A stretch of DNA of 64,000 bases from Gammaproteobacteria bacterium (GTDB lineage Bacteria > Pseudomonadota > Gammaproteobacteria > Steroidobacterales > Steroidobacteraceae): the NCBI GenBank assembly GCA_003164785.1, contig PLUE01000028.1:62001-126000 (forward strand). Reading direction: 5' to 3'. Within the stretch, counting starts at the first letter, position 1. Every line of letters begins with the position of its first letter. Below the pieces are notes generated by a model. That model was not told the DNA's origin and searched no databases. It saw nothing but the letters and a program-made list of their open reading frames with translations. Made by a program: the position numbers and the translations under genes. Shown piece by piece: positions 35,698-43,445 of the stretch.

Positions 35698-36390
35698 CTA
35701 GTTACGGTTGCCCATCAGCAGGCGCAACACGTACCAGAACATCAGCGCGATCGACGCGAATAGCTGCATCGCCGCCGACACGTACCGATCTTCCGGGTAG
35801 TAGTTGATGATGTTCGAGGTGTCATAGAGTACCGCGGCGCCCGCGAACCCGATCATCGCCACCGAGAACCAAGTGCCCAGCTGGAAGCCGAAAATCGCAC
35901 CACCGATCATCGCGATGATGGCCAGGATGCCACCCCACATCAGGATGCCGCGCAGGAACGAGAAGTCCTTGCGGGTGCGATGGGCGACGACCATCAGCCC
36001 GCCGGCGCCCAAGGCCGTGATGAGAACCGCGCTGTCGATAGTTCCCGGCGCCTTGGCGTCCGCTAAGTAGAGCAGCGGTACGAAGATGAGGGCTTCCGCG
36101 ACCACGTAGACGCCGTACGCGAAGTACTGCATCGGAACCGAGGTGCTGGTTTGAGCGGTGCGCGTTGCCAGCCAGCCGGTCAGCATGAAGGCGCCGAGGA
36201 TCAGCATCCAGTTGAAGCTGAACATGAACCGGGCGATCTGTTCGGCCAGTCCGGACTCGAACAAGCCCAGCTCCACCAGGATGAAGCCCAAGATGCCGGC
36301 CACCAAGTGTGTGTAGGTGCGGGTGATGAAGACGCTGCGGCTATCGACGCCGCCCCGCGGAAATGCAGCGTTACTCGAAAAATTAGCCAT
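35698..36390 (-). CDS. Bax inhibitor-1/YccA family membrane protein
   Basis: 230-residue integral membrane protein with seven predicted hydrophobic segments starting near 27 (THLVAGILGFILVELGLF) and ending LFASIALMFWYVLRLLMGNR. The second-last part, VAMIGFAGAAVLYDTSNIIN, carries the family's LYDTS-type signature with pore aspartates. Members include YccA, which modulates FtsH, and calcium-leak channels; the exact role here is unknown. AGAGGA site before the ATG. Confidence 0.88.
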   Translation of the reverse strand: MANFSSNAAFPRGGVDSRSVFITRTYTHLVAGILGFILVELGLFESGLAEQIARFMFSFNWMLILGAFMLTGWLATRTAQTSTSVPMQYFAYGVYVVAEALIFVPLLYLADAKAPGTIDSAVLITALGAGGLMVVAHRTRKDFSFLRGILMWGGILAIIAMIGGAIFGFQLGTWFSVAMIGFAGAAVLYDTSNIINYYPEDRYVSAAMQLFASIALMFWYVLRLLMGNRN

Positions 36391-36565
36391 GATCGCAAGT
36401 CCTCTTAAGGTCAGGTGAACGCATTAGGTCTGGTCGGTATATTTTAGCACCCCAGGCGGTCGTGTGCCGAAGGCCCTGGGTCCGGGCTGAATTGGGGCAC
36501 TTTTGGCGCTATCAATGGGGTGTTCGACGCCGTCATGGGGTTTTGTCAGCGTCGCCCGTCGAGCG

Positions 36566-36594
36566 TTCAACCCGCCGGGCGAAGCGGATATACT
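36566..36594 (+). promoter_or_regulatory. Probable tRNA-Ser promoter
   Basis: TTCAAC (36566-36571), 17-nt spacer and TATACT (36589-36594, five of six). Transcription would start near 36601, 30 nt before the tRNA. Confidence 0.55.
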
Positions 36595-36630
36595 GGCGCC
36601 GGCGCGACGCTGTCCCGCCGTCGATGGTGC

Positions 36631-36720
36631 GGAAGTGTGGCCGAGCGGTTTAAGGCTCCAGTCTTGAAAACTGGCGTAGGGGCGACCCTACCGTGAGTTC
36701 GAATCTCACCGCTTCCGCCA
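36631..36720 (+). tRNA. tRNA-Ser(UGA)
   Basis: 90-nt tRNA with encoded CCA. Acceptor GGAAGTG pairs with CGCTTCC (36710-36716), discriminator G, then CCA 36718-36720. The anticodon stem CCAGT/ACTGG holds loop CTTGAAA with anticodon TGA at 36665-36667 (reads UCA). A long variable arm GTAGGGGCGACCCTAC and the T-arm GTGAGTTCGAATCTCAC fit tRNA-Ser. The 3' part is the attachment site of the adjacent element, which restores the gene after insertion. Confidence 0.97.
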
Positions 36721-36726
36721 AACCAT
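36663..36726 (+). repeat. attL: 64-bp direct repeat in tRNA-Ser
   Basis: From the anticodon loop (CTTGAAAACTGG...) to ...CCAAACCAT, identical over 64 bp to 54046-54109. It includes the 3' 58 nt of the tRNA plus 6 nt beyond CCA. Confidence 0.95.
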
Positions 36727-36764
36727 AGGGGTTTTCGCGTTTTCACCGAGTGCAAAACGTGCTG

Positions 36765-36785
36765 AGTTGCACTCCAAGTTGCACT
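36765..36785 (+). repeat. Arm-type repeats near attL
   Basis: Two copies of AGTTGCACT (36765-36773 and 36777-36785), starts 12 bp apart, between attL and the integrase gene. The same motif pair recurs near attR and once internally. Spacing and placement fit integrase arm-binding sites (inference). Confidence 0.55.
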
Positions 36786-36947
36786 TTGTTTCGAAATGGC
36801 GTAGGTTTTGCCACATACGCGCGACTGCGCGTGCAAACGAAACGGCCCCGAACGGTGGTGGTACACCGAGCGAGGCCTGGCCACACAAGCAAATGAGGTG
36901 CTCACATGGTTGACCGAAATTCTATCTCGGCGCGGGAGTCATAGCCC

Positions 36948-38000
36948 ATGCCGTCAATTCAAAAGCGAAAGAACGGCGACGGCTCGACCAGTTTCTTGGC
37001 GTGGGTACGCATCAAGCCGTTCAAGCCCGCCAGCCGGTCATTCCCAACCCAGACCGCGGCCCGCGATTGGGCGGAGGCGCTGGAGTCGGAGTTGCGGAAG
37101 CAGCGCAAGACCGGCGAGGCGCGCAAGGATCTGACCAGCCTCACGCTCAAGGGCCTCATCGAGGCTTTTCTGGCGGACCCCGAAAACATCCAACTCAAGT
37201 ACTTCCCCAACCTTGAGCAACTCCTGGCGTGGTGGGTCAACCATTGCGGCGGCGAGAAGGTCATGGAATTCGGGACGGTCAAGCTGCGCGACGCTCGCGA
37301 ACTGCTCAGCAACGGCCGTGCACCGGCCACGGTCAACCGGTATCTGAGCGCGCTGCGCTCTTGTTGGAACTGGGGAAGGGCGGCGCAATACGTGCCGGCC
37401 GAGAAGGTTTGGCCGACTCGGCTATTTCGGACGGAGCCACGCGAGCGGGTGCGGTTCCTAAACGACGCCGAGTTGAAAGCCGTGATGGACGCCGCCGAGG
37501 CCTATGCGCCCTGGATGCACGCCGCGGTGGTGACATCACTGGCGACCGGCCTCCGTCAGGGCGAACTTTTGCGCCTCGAATGGAAGGACGTCGATTTCGA
37601 GCGCCAAACGGTGGTGGTGCTGATCTCGAAAAATACCAAGCGACGCATCGTCCACTTGCCGGCGCCCGCCATAACGGCTCTCAAGGTGCTACGGCGCAAC
37701 GGCATGGTGGGGCCGAAGCCAATTTTCGTGGACGGCGAGGGCGAACGAGCGACGAAAGACTATCTGGCGGTTCATTGGAAGCGGGTTCGAAAGACCGCGG
37801 GCCTCGTCGACTTCCGCTGGCACGATCTGCGTCATAGCTGCGCCTCGTTTCTGGCGCAGAACGGTGCGAGCCTCGTGGAGATCGGCAGTGTCTTGGGCCA
37901 TAGCTCGCCGTCGATCACGGCGAAGTACGCGCACCTTGTCGCGGGGCGGCCTGTGACAGGTGCGGACAAGCTCGCGGAGAAATTACTCGGCGGCGCTTGA
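36948..38000 (+). CDS. int: Tyrosine recombinase / phage integrase
   Basis: 350-residue site-specific recombinase for integration at tRNA-Ser. The catalytic set is complete: Arg203 (ATGLRQGELL), Lys228 (SKNTKRR), His292 and Arg295 (HDLRH), His318 (LGHSS) and Tyr327 (AKYAHL). The N-terminal ~65 residues form an arm-binding-like domain (KRKNGDGSTSFLAWVR), followed by the core-binding domain. It lies 221 nt from attL and is oriented away from it, the usual layout. Stop overlaps the next gene's ATG by 1 nt. Confidence 0.95.
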   Translation: MPSIQKRKNGDGSTSFLAWVRIKPFKPASRSFPTQTAARDWAEALESELRKQRKTGEARKDLTSLTLKGLIEAFLADPENIQLKYFPNLEQLLAWWVNHCGGEKVMEFGTVKLRDARELLSNGRAPATVNRYLSALRSCWNWGRAAQYVPAEKVWPTRLFRTEPRERVRFLNDAELKAVMDAAEAYAPWMHAAVVTSLATGLRQGELLRLEWKDVDFERQTVVVLISKNTKRRIVHLPAPAITALKVLRRNGMVGPKPIFVDGEGERATKDYLAVHWKRVRKTAGLVDFRWHDLRHSCASFLAQNGASLVEIGSVLGHSSPSITAKYAHLVAGRPVTGADKLAEKLLGGA

Positions 38001-38527
38001 TGGAATTTTCCATCAAGCGCTCGGGCAGGAACACCTTCGTTATTTGGGATAGCGAAGGTTCCAGCCGCACCGAGCCGCTGACACGAGAGGACGCAACCAA
38101 ACGGCTCGATGCTTTCAGGGCGGCAGAGCGCGCCCGACTCATCAACGACCCCACCGCGCAAGAGCATCGCGATGTAATGCGAGTGTATCGCCAAGCTAAT
38201 GGAAACCCCTGGATACAGGCACTGCTCATGCCCCCCGAGCGGCAAACCTATCTGCGCCGAATAAATGACAAGGGGCGCAAGGCCGCCGATGAAGCCTTGG
38301 CGTGGTGGGCGCGAAAGCCACCAGGGATGAAGCCGTCGCAATGGGTCTTGATTCAGAATACAGAGGCGGCATCGGCGGTGCGTGGCCGTCTTGGCGATGC
38401 CGCTCGGCAGCAAGTAAGCACTCTCTGGAACGCACTATCGAACATTCCATCGCGCAAGCGATCCGGTCAGATTGCAATCATGTTGAATATCGACATAAGG
38501 CACGTCCGGCGATTGCGTCCACGCTGA
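38000..38527 (+). CDS. Hypothetical protein coupled to integrase
   Basis: 175 residues starting at the ATG that overlaps the integrase stop (TGATG). Mixed-charge soluble protein without signal or membrane segment. The C-terminal SRKRSGQIAIMLNIDIRHVRRLRPR looks like a helix-turn-helix ending, so a DNA-binding role (for example directionality or regulation) is possible. No family recognised. Amino-acid composition and uninterrupted frame support a real gene. Confidence 0.7.
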   Translation: MEFSIKRSGRNTFVIWDSEGSSRTEPLTREDATKRLDAFRAAERARLINDPTAQEHRDVMRVYRQANGNPWIQALLMPPERQTYLRRINDKGRKAADEALAWWARKPPGMKPSQWVLIQNTEAASAVRGRLGDAARQQVSTLWNALSNIPSRKRSGQIAIMLNIDIRHVRRLRPR

Positions 38528-38615
38528 AACTGCAAACGGACATTTCGTTGGCCCAGAGATTCCGCTGGCGCCATTTTGTGAAACTCGCGCAACTGGATTC
38601 ACAGGAGCGCGCAAC

Positions 38616-38882
38616 ATGGTTAGTAAAGTTTCAATGGTCCCCCACTCATGGGCGGTTGACGAGTGGCCGACAACCGTTTACCCCCATCGCCCGAACCGTG
38701 GGAAATATATTGTGCGGGCGTTTCGCACTCAGTTGATCGCCGCAGGTGCGTTGACCCGCATCGGTAGGGATCTGGTGGTGCTGGGCACGGGGTATTCCTC
38801 GTGGCTCTCCAAGCAGTCGGACAAAGTGGAAGGTTTCGAGATCGCGCCGAATCGCGGAGCGCGTGAAGAGAACGCCGCCTGA
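38616..38882 (+). CDS. Small phage-type protein, possibly DNA-binding
   Basis: 88 residues with a central PHRPNRGKYIVRAFRTQLIAAGALTRIGRDLVVLG region, a type of small protein common just upstream of phage primase genes. The helical RAFRTQLIAAGALTRIG part may be a helix-turn-helix. First of four genes joined by 1-4 nt overlaps (38882, 39103, 39291), pointing to a coupled early operon. Function unknown. Confidence 0.65.
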   Translation: MVSKVSMVPHSWAVDEWPTTVYPHRPNRGKYIVRAFRTQLIAAGALTRIGRDLVVLGTGYSSWLSKQSDKVEGFEIAPNRGAREENAA

Positions 38883-39106
38883 TGCGCTCCCAGAGCGCCG
38901 CGGCCGAGGTGGCGATCTCGACTCGCGGCAGGATCATCGACGGGGACACGTCGAATAATGCTCGCGTAACTCAAGCGGCGCAAGAGCAGTGTGACGCGCT
39001 CGCAAGCTTCAATGCCGGGCGCTCCGGATCTGATCGGTATCGCCCGCCCGGCGCCACGCATCGCGACTGGTCGTACAGGCCCGAGCGCAAGCGGGCGAAA
39101 TCGTGA
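38882..39106 (+). CDS. Small hypothetical protein in early operon
   Basis: 74 residues, ATG overlapping the previous stop as TGATG and its own stop overlapping the next gene's GTG as GTGA. Polar and basic, with no recognisable domain. Evidence for coding is mainly the exact fit between neighbours. Confidence 0.5.
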   Translation: MRSQSAAAEVAISTRGRIIDGDTSNNARVTQAAQEQCDALASFNAGRSGSDRYRPPGATHRDWSYRPERKRAKS

Positions 39107-39294
39107 GTTCGCTCAAATCTCGGCAAATGCACCATTGGCATCTATTGACCGAATCGGAACAGCGGGTCGCCATTGTTCGCCTGGCAAGATCCGGCATGAC
39201 GGTGCATGGAATTTCTTCAATCACTGGTGTTGCCGTCAAGGCGATTCAGAAGATTCTCGGGGAAGGCGCAATACCGGACAGCAAAACACCATGA
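39103..39294 (+). CDS. Small helix-turn-helix protein
   Basis: 63 residues: LTESEQRVAIVRLARSGMTVHGISSITGVAVKAIQKIL is a clear homeodomain-like helix-turn-helix of the transposase/sigma-like type (residues 15-52). Probably a regulator of the element's early genes (inference). GTG start at 39103, ATGA overlap with the primase-helicase. Confidence 0.72.
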   Translation: MSSLKSRQMHHWHLLTESEQRVAIVRLARSGMTVHGISSITGVAVKAIQKILGEGAIPDSKTP

Positions 39295-41510
39295 TCGCGG
39301 GGTCGAAACTCAACGGCACCGCGCCTGTGCCGAACGGTCAAGAAATTGCGAGGGCAATATCGACGTTACACCCAGATGGCGGAATCATAGAACTTCGCGC
39401 TATCTATAAAGGCGGCCGAAAACGAATCGATGCGGGATGCTTTGATTTTGACCACCGCGAACTCGCCGCGAATGAAGCGATTCGGCTCAATCGCGCTGGC
39501 GCCGCTGTCTATTTCAATTTAAATCAGCTGGATAAGCAGCTACAGGCTCGCTATTCGAATCGGGTCGAGGAATACGCGTCATCCACCGCGACAGACAACA
39601 ATGTCACACGGCGGTGCTGGGTCCTGATCGACCTCGACGCGCAAAGGCCCAAAGACACGAGCTCCACGCCGGAACAACTCGCGCAAGCAATTAAGCGCGG
39701 ATGTGCCGTAATGGAGTATCTCTCGGTGCAGGGCTGGCCTAAGCCGGTATCCGCCGAAAGCGGTAACGGATACCACCTTTTATATCCGATAAACCTTCCG
39801 AACGACGATGCAAGTCGAACCTTGATAAGCGGATGCCTCAAAGCGCTTGCAGGTCGATTCGACGATGCGGTGGTTAATGTCGATCAGTCTGTTTTCAACG
39901 CAGCGCGGATCATAAAGCTACATGGAACGATTGCGAACAAGGGCGACAACATTCCGGCCGCACCGTGGCGGCTGTCGAAACTGACCGAGATACCTGAGAG
40001 GGTCACGCCTGTTGCCATTGAACACTTGGAGGCGCTTGCTGCTGAAAGCGGCAGTTCCACGAGCGAGCGGGGCAAGCGTGATACACGACCCGAAATTTAC
40101 AGCGGGACCTCCTGGACCGATGGCGACTTGCAGGCTTTCCTTACCAAGGGTGGCATCGAGGCAGTAGGACCCGAGCCCCACGAAGGCGGCCAACGGTGGA
40201 AACTCACTCGCTGCCCGTTCAACGCGGATCACGGCTTCGGAGAGTCGGCTGTGTTTCTGCAACCGAACGGTCGCCTCGGCTTCAAGTGCCAACACAACGG
40301 CTGCAAGGACAAGCATTGGATTGACTTGCGAATCCTCGTAGACGGCCCTCGAGAACAGCGCGCCCTCGCTAATCGACCGAGGAATGAGGCGGCCCAATCC
40401 CCCGAGGCGCAATCTGCTGCCGAAATGAACGCGCTTGATATTCCCGCGGCTTCGTCATGGGCAGATCGAGACCCGCCACCGGATAGAGATTGGATCTGCG
40501 AGGGTTTAGGCTTACCTGCGGCACGGGTGATATCGATGATCGGCAATGGCGGTTTCGGCAAGACCACGATCGCCGCTCAGATCATGGTGGCGGTAGCAAC
40601 AAGCCAGCCGCTATGGGGAAATGCCGTCGCTGGCGGATGTGTGGTCGGGTTCTTCTGCGAGGACGAACAACCGGAGATCGAACGCAAGATCCGCACTATT
40701 TCCGACGTCGAAGCCATCGCGCTTGAGTCGCTCGACAATCTCCACGCACTCAGTCGTGACGGGGACGACAATGTGCTGGCCTCCTTCGACCACGATCGTA
40801 TTGTTCTCAGCGAGTTCTATCACCAACTCGATGCCACGCTTGCGCGCTACCGTCCGCGCCTCACCATCATTGATACCGCGGCCGACGTCTTTGCCGGCGA
40901 CTTTATGTCCACGCCCCATGTACGGCAATTTATCAAAACGGCACTCGGAGGGTTATGTAAGCGGCACGAAACGGCCGTTCTCCTACTGGCTCACCCATCG
41001 GCCTCGGCTATGGCAACCGGCGACGGCGGCGGATTTTCGACGGCATGGAACAACTCGGTGCGCAGCCGCCTTTACCTGCGTCGGCCGAAATCCGACGACG
41101 CTGATGCGATCGTCGACCGGCGCGTTATTGAGATCAAAAAGAGCAACTACGGCCCATCCGGCGGAACGATCCCACTCATATATCAGCGCGGCCGATTCAT
41201 TCTTGACTCAGATCCGATCGACGAGGGGCACACTGGAGGCCGGAAGAGCGCCAAAGCCGACACCCGTCTCTCCATGGCGGTAATGACCTACTTCGAGAAA
41301 AACGCAGCGAGCGGCCAAGTGGTTGCGTCTGGATCGATTTTGAAGGCGCTACAGACGACCGGCGACTTGGAGCATACCAAAGATCCAAAGGGCGCCGAGA
41401 AGGTGCGCAAGCGGCTACAGCGGGCTCTTAAGGTGCTGGTGGTCGAGGGGATTCTGCGCTCGTGTGACGTACCGCGGGGCTATCGAATGGTGTCGGAGTC
41501 GGCCGTATGA
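39291..41510 (+). CDS. Phage-type primase-helicase (prim-pol-like plus RepA-like ATPase)
   Basis: 739 residues. The N-terminal half resembles a primase-polymerase-like domain, with acidic WVLIDLDAQRP (Asp114, Asp116), SGNGYHLLYPI (157-167) and the FNAARIIKLHGT motif (202-213). A zinc-finger follows (Cys308, His314, Cys333, Cys338). The C-terminal half is a RecA-fold, RepA/DnaB-like ATPase: Walker A GNGGFGKTT (418-426), Walker B-type LTIIDTAADVF, and VLLLAHPSAS. It likely initiates replication of the excised element at the iteron cluster starting directly at its stop codon (inference). Confidence 0.85.
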   Translation: MIAGSKLNGTAPVPNGQEIARAISTLHPDGGIIELRAIYKGGRKRIDAGCFDFDHRELAANEAIRLNRAGAAVYFNLNQLDKQLQARYSNRVEEYASSTATDNNVTRRCWVLIDLDAQRPKDTSSTPEQLAQAIKRGCAVMEYLSVQGWPKPVSAESGNGYHLLYPINLPNDDASRTLISGCLKALAGRFDDAVVNVDQSVFNAARIIKLHGTIANKGDNIPAAPWRLSKLTEIPERVTPVAIEHLEALAAESGSSTSERGKRDTRPEIYSGTSWTDGDLQAFLTKGGIEAVGPEPHEGGQRWKLTRCPFNADHGFGESAVFLQPNGRLGFKCQHNGCKDKHWIDLRILVDGPREQRALANRPRNEAAQSPEAQSAAEMNALDIPAASSWADRDPPPDRDWICEGLGLPAARVISMIGNGGFGKTTIAAQIMVAVATSQPLWGNAVAGGCVVGFFCEDEQPEIERKIRTISDVEAIALESLDNLHALSRDGDDNVLASFDHDRIVLSEFYHQLDATLARYRPRLTIIDTAADVFAGDFMSTPHVRQFIKTALGGLCKRHETAVLLLAHPSASAMATGDGGGFSTAWNNSVRSRLYLRRPKSDDADAIVDRRVIEIKKSNYGPSGGTIPLIYQRGRFILDSDPIDEGHTGGRKSAKADTRLSMAVMTYFEKNAASGQVVASGSILKALQTTGDLEHTKDPKGAEKVRKRLQRALKVLVVEGILRSCDVPRGYRMVSESAV

Positions 41511-41971
41511 GCCGGGACAACTTGGGACAAATGCTGGGACATATTCGGGACATTCTGGGACAAAACCATGTCCCGGACTCGGGACAACGGGACAAGCCCC
41601 TATATAAGGGGCTGTCCCTGTCCCGGGGACGGAGGGCAATCGAATCGAGAGAGAGCGCAGCCACGGATTGCAGGTGGAAGGCTCATACACCGACGCAACC
41701 GCCATCCTCGCCTGCGCCAACGTCCCGGCCGCGTCGCGCCAAAATCGACCGTCTCCTTTTGCGCTCGCCGCCGCGCATTGCTCATGGCTTTTCGTCGAGA
41801 TTCTTCGGTGAAGTGCAACTCAAAGTGCAACTTGGCATCGATTCCGATCCAGCGATTTGCACGGATAACCTATTTTTCTCGGCTAGCGGTTCGCGCACGC
41901 CGTCGATGTTCCTTCATTTCTACAGACCGGAGAGCGGCATTTCTATCACCCACGGGGTGACTAATGTCTGA
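41507..41971 (+). CDS. Open frame across the iterons, doubtful gene
   Basis: 154 codons whose ATG overlaps the primase-helicase stop as ATGA. The first ~45 residues are encoded by the iterons (MSRDNLGQMLGHIRDILGQ) and the rest is low-information, Ser/Arg/Pro-rich, with a second frame open over the same span. It also crosses the internal arm-like repeats at 41812-41832. Translation is possible by coupling, but the DNA repeats explain the region better. If not coding, 41511-41963 is a 450-bp non-coding origin region. Confidence 0.25.
   Translation: MSRDNLGQMLGHIRDILGQNHVPDSGQRDKPLYKGLSLSRGRRAIESRESAATDCRWKAHTPTQPPSSPAPTSRPRRAKIDRLLLRSPPRIAHGFSSRFFGEVQLKVQLGIDSDPAICTDNLFFSASGSRTPSMFLHFYRPESGISITHGVTNV
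41514..41624 (+). repeat. GGGACA iteron cluster with AT-centred palindrome: candidate replication origin
   Basis: Seven direct GGGACA copies start at 41514, 41524, 41536, 41547, 41557, 41581 and 41589, and three inverted TGTCCC copies start at 41569, 41613 and 41619. The first five are spaced 10-12 bp, one per helical turn. The last direct and inverted copies flank AGCCCC-TATATA-AGGGGCT (41595-41613), a palindrome with an AT-rich centre. Placement at the 3' end of the primase-helicase matches iteron origins of phages and pathogenicity-island satellites. Confidence 0.75.
41812..41832 (-). repeat. Internal copy of the arm-type repeats
   Basis: AGTGCAACT at 41812-41820 and 41824-41832, i.e. AGTTGCACT on the minus strand, starts 12 bp apart, the same pair as near attL but inverted. 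Confidence 0.55.
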
Positions 41972-42050
41972 CCTCGCCGCCGCCGCAATGGCCGTGCATT
42001 ACCTCATTGCCTGGCTTCGCTCAGGCGCCGCTCGCGGGGTGGCGGCATGA
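41964..42050 (+). CDS. Tiny 28-codon open frame before the resolvase
   Basis: MSDLAAAAMAVHYLIAWLRS... 28 residues, preceded by GGGGTGA and ending in an ATGA overlap with the next gene. Mildly hydrophobic. It may be a leader that couples translation to the resolvase. Confidence 0.4.
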   Translation: MSDLAAAAMAVHYLIAWLRSGAARGVAA

Positions 42051-42526
42051 TCTACATCGCCATCGACCCCGGGCTCACAGGCGCCATCGCGGCCATCGAC
42101 GACCAGGCGCAACTCATTCTCTGCGCCGACCTCCCCGTCATCCATAACAACAAACTAGCCTGGATCGACGCCAACCGGCTGACAGAACTCCTCATGCAGT
42201 GCCGTGATGGTCGCCTCGCACGTATCACGGTGGAACGATCGCAGGCCATGCCCAAGCAAGGATCGGTCAGCACCTTCACCGGAGGCGTTGTCCTGGGCTC
42301 GATCCTGGCAGCCTGCCAACGTATCGCCATACCGCTCGAACTCGTCTCTGCGGCCACCTGGAAGCGAACCATGGGCCTCGACGCAGACAAGGCTAAGTCC
42401 CTGGACCGTGCGCGGCTGCTGTTCCCCGGCGCCGACCTTGCGCGCAAGCGAGACCACGGACGGGCCGAGGCGCTTCTACTGGCCGAGTACAGCCGCCGCA
42501 CGTTCGTCGGCAAGGCGGCAGCATGA
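42047..42526 (+). CDS. RuvC-like Holliday junction resolvase (phage type)
   Basis: 159 residues with RNase H-fold nuclease signatures: IAIDPGLTGAIA (Asp7 region, first catalytic Asp), TVERSQAMPKQG (Glu near 64) and a C-terminal DHGRAEALLLAEY (catalytic Asp/Glu). These match phage RuvC-like enzymes that resolve branched DNA before packaging. It lies between the candidate origin and the terminase genes, fitting a role in trimming replication intermediates. ATGA overlap with the next gene. Confidence 0.82.
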   Translation: MIYIAIDPGLTGAIAAIDDQAQLILCADLPVIHNNKLAWIDANRLTELLMQCRDGRLARITVERSQAMPKQGSVSTFTGGVVLGSILAACQRIAIPLELVSAATWKRTMGLDADKAKSLDRARLLFPGADLARKRDHGRAEALLLAEYSRRTFVGKAAA

Positions 42527-42828
42527 CCGCCGCTCCACCCGCACCAAGTCGCGCGACAGCCCGCAACGTCAAAGCATTCGAGCGCGGGCAGCGACTGCGC
42601 TCCGACATCGAAGCGACCTACCTACGTCTCGCTGTTGCCGCCGGACCGCTTGCACGGTCGCCCACCGGCCTGGAGGTGTGGGAGGAACTCACGTGCTGGC
42701 CGGTGCCATCGCGGCGAACCGTGCGCTGGCATATGAAGCAGATACGTTGCCATCGTGGCAATTCATCGCCCAACGAAAGTCATCCAGAATCAAGCGCGCC
42801 ATGTCGCAACGATTTATTGCGTTTGTAG
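42523..42828 (+). CDS. Hypothetical protein between resolvase and terminase
   Basis: 101 residues starting at the ATGA overlap. The middle part RSDIEATYLRLAVAAGPLARSPTGLEVWEELT...SRRTVRWHMKQIR could be a winged helix-turn-helix, typical of small phage regulators near terminases. The last ~25 residues cross the TTGCCA-N3-TGGCAA palindrome and are less protein-like. Function unknown. Confidence 0.55.
   Translation: MTAAPPAPSRATARNVKAFERGQRLRSDIEATYLRLAVAAGPLARSPTGLEVWEELTCWPVPSRRTVRWHMKQIRCHRGNSSPNESHPESSAPCRNDLLRL
42747..42761. promoter_or_regulatory. Palindromic operator candidate, copy 1
   Basis: TTGCCA-TCG-TGGCAA, a perfect 6-bp inverted repeat, 93 bp upstream of the terminase small-subunit-like gene. 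The same palindrome with CCG centre lies upstream of the ribbon-helix-helix gene at 45339-45353. Confidence 0.5.
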
Positions 42829-42839
42829 CGGAGACCACG

Positions 42840-43445
42840 ATGGCGACCCCTCGCCGAAAAGCCAGCAAGCAATGCACCATCTGCACGAACGAAAAGCGGT
42901 ACGAGATCGAACTCGCCCTCGTTTCGGGCGTCTCGACGCGGGCGATTGCCAAGAAGTTCACCGTCAGCCGCGATGCTGTGTGGCGCCACGGCGCAAATCA
43001 CGTCCCGCCTGAGCGCCGCGCCCAACTGGTGGCCGGCCCACTCACCTCGATGGAGCTTGCCGAACGGGCGGCCGACGAAGGGATGTCTTTGCTCGACCAC
43101 TGCATCATGGTGCGCTCGACGCTTATGAAGCGCTTCCTGGCGGCATCCGAGGCCGATGACCGCAATGGCACGGCCAACGTCGCCGGTCGGCTCCTAGACT
43201 GCTTGCGACTGATGGCGGCCTTGACGGGCGAACTGACCCGGGCCACGGCCGGAACCACAAACAACATCGCGATCATCAACTCGCCGTTCGTGTCGGACCT
43301 TCAGGTCATGCTTCTGCGGACGCTCTCGCCGTTCCCAGACGCTCGAAGGGCTGTGCTTGAGGGGTTGGAGGAGCTATCCCGCCGCACCGTGCCTGACGCC
43401 GCACCGTTGCTTGGGCGCGTGATCGAGCACTCCGATGTCCACTGA
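42840..43445 (+). CDS. Terminase small subunit-like DNA-binding protein
   Basis: 201 residues from the ATG at 42840 (GGAG 6 nt upstream); an ATG at 42801 is also in frame. The N-terminus has a short zinc-like CTIC motif and a helix-turn-helix (YEIELALVSGVSTRAIAKKFTVSRDAVWRH), the architecture of small terminase subunits that recognise packaging sites. It overlaps the large terminase gene by 11 nt, which is the main support for the role; no specific family is claimed. Confidence 0.62.
   Translation: MATPRRKASKQCTICTNEKRYEIELALVSGVSTRAIAKKFTVSRDAVWRHGANHVPPERRAQLVAGPLTSMELAERAADEGMSLLDHCIMVRSTLMKRFLAASEADDRNGTANVAGRLLDCLRLMAALTGELTRATAGTTNNIAIINSPFVSDLQVMLLRTLSPFPDARRAVLEGLEELSRRTVPDAAPLLGRVIEHSDVH

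Noticed and set aside
41514-41640. CRISPR-like direct repeats
   Set aside because: The repeat unit is only 6 bp with 4-6-bp gaps; no spacers and no cas genes. Iterons fit better.
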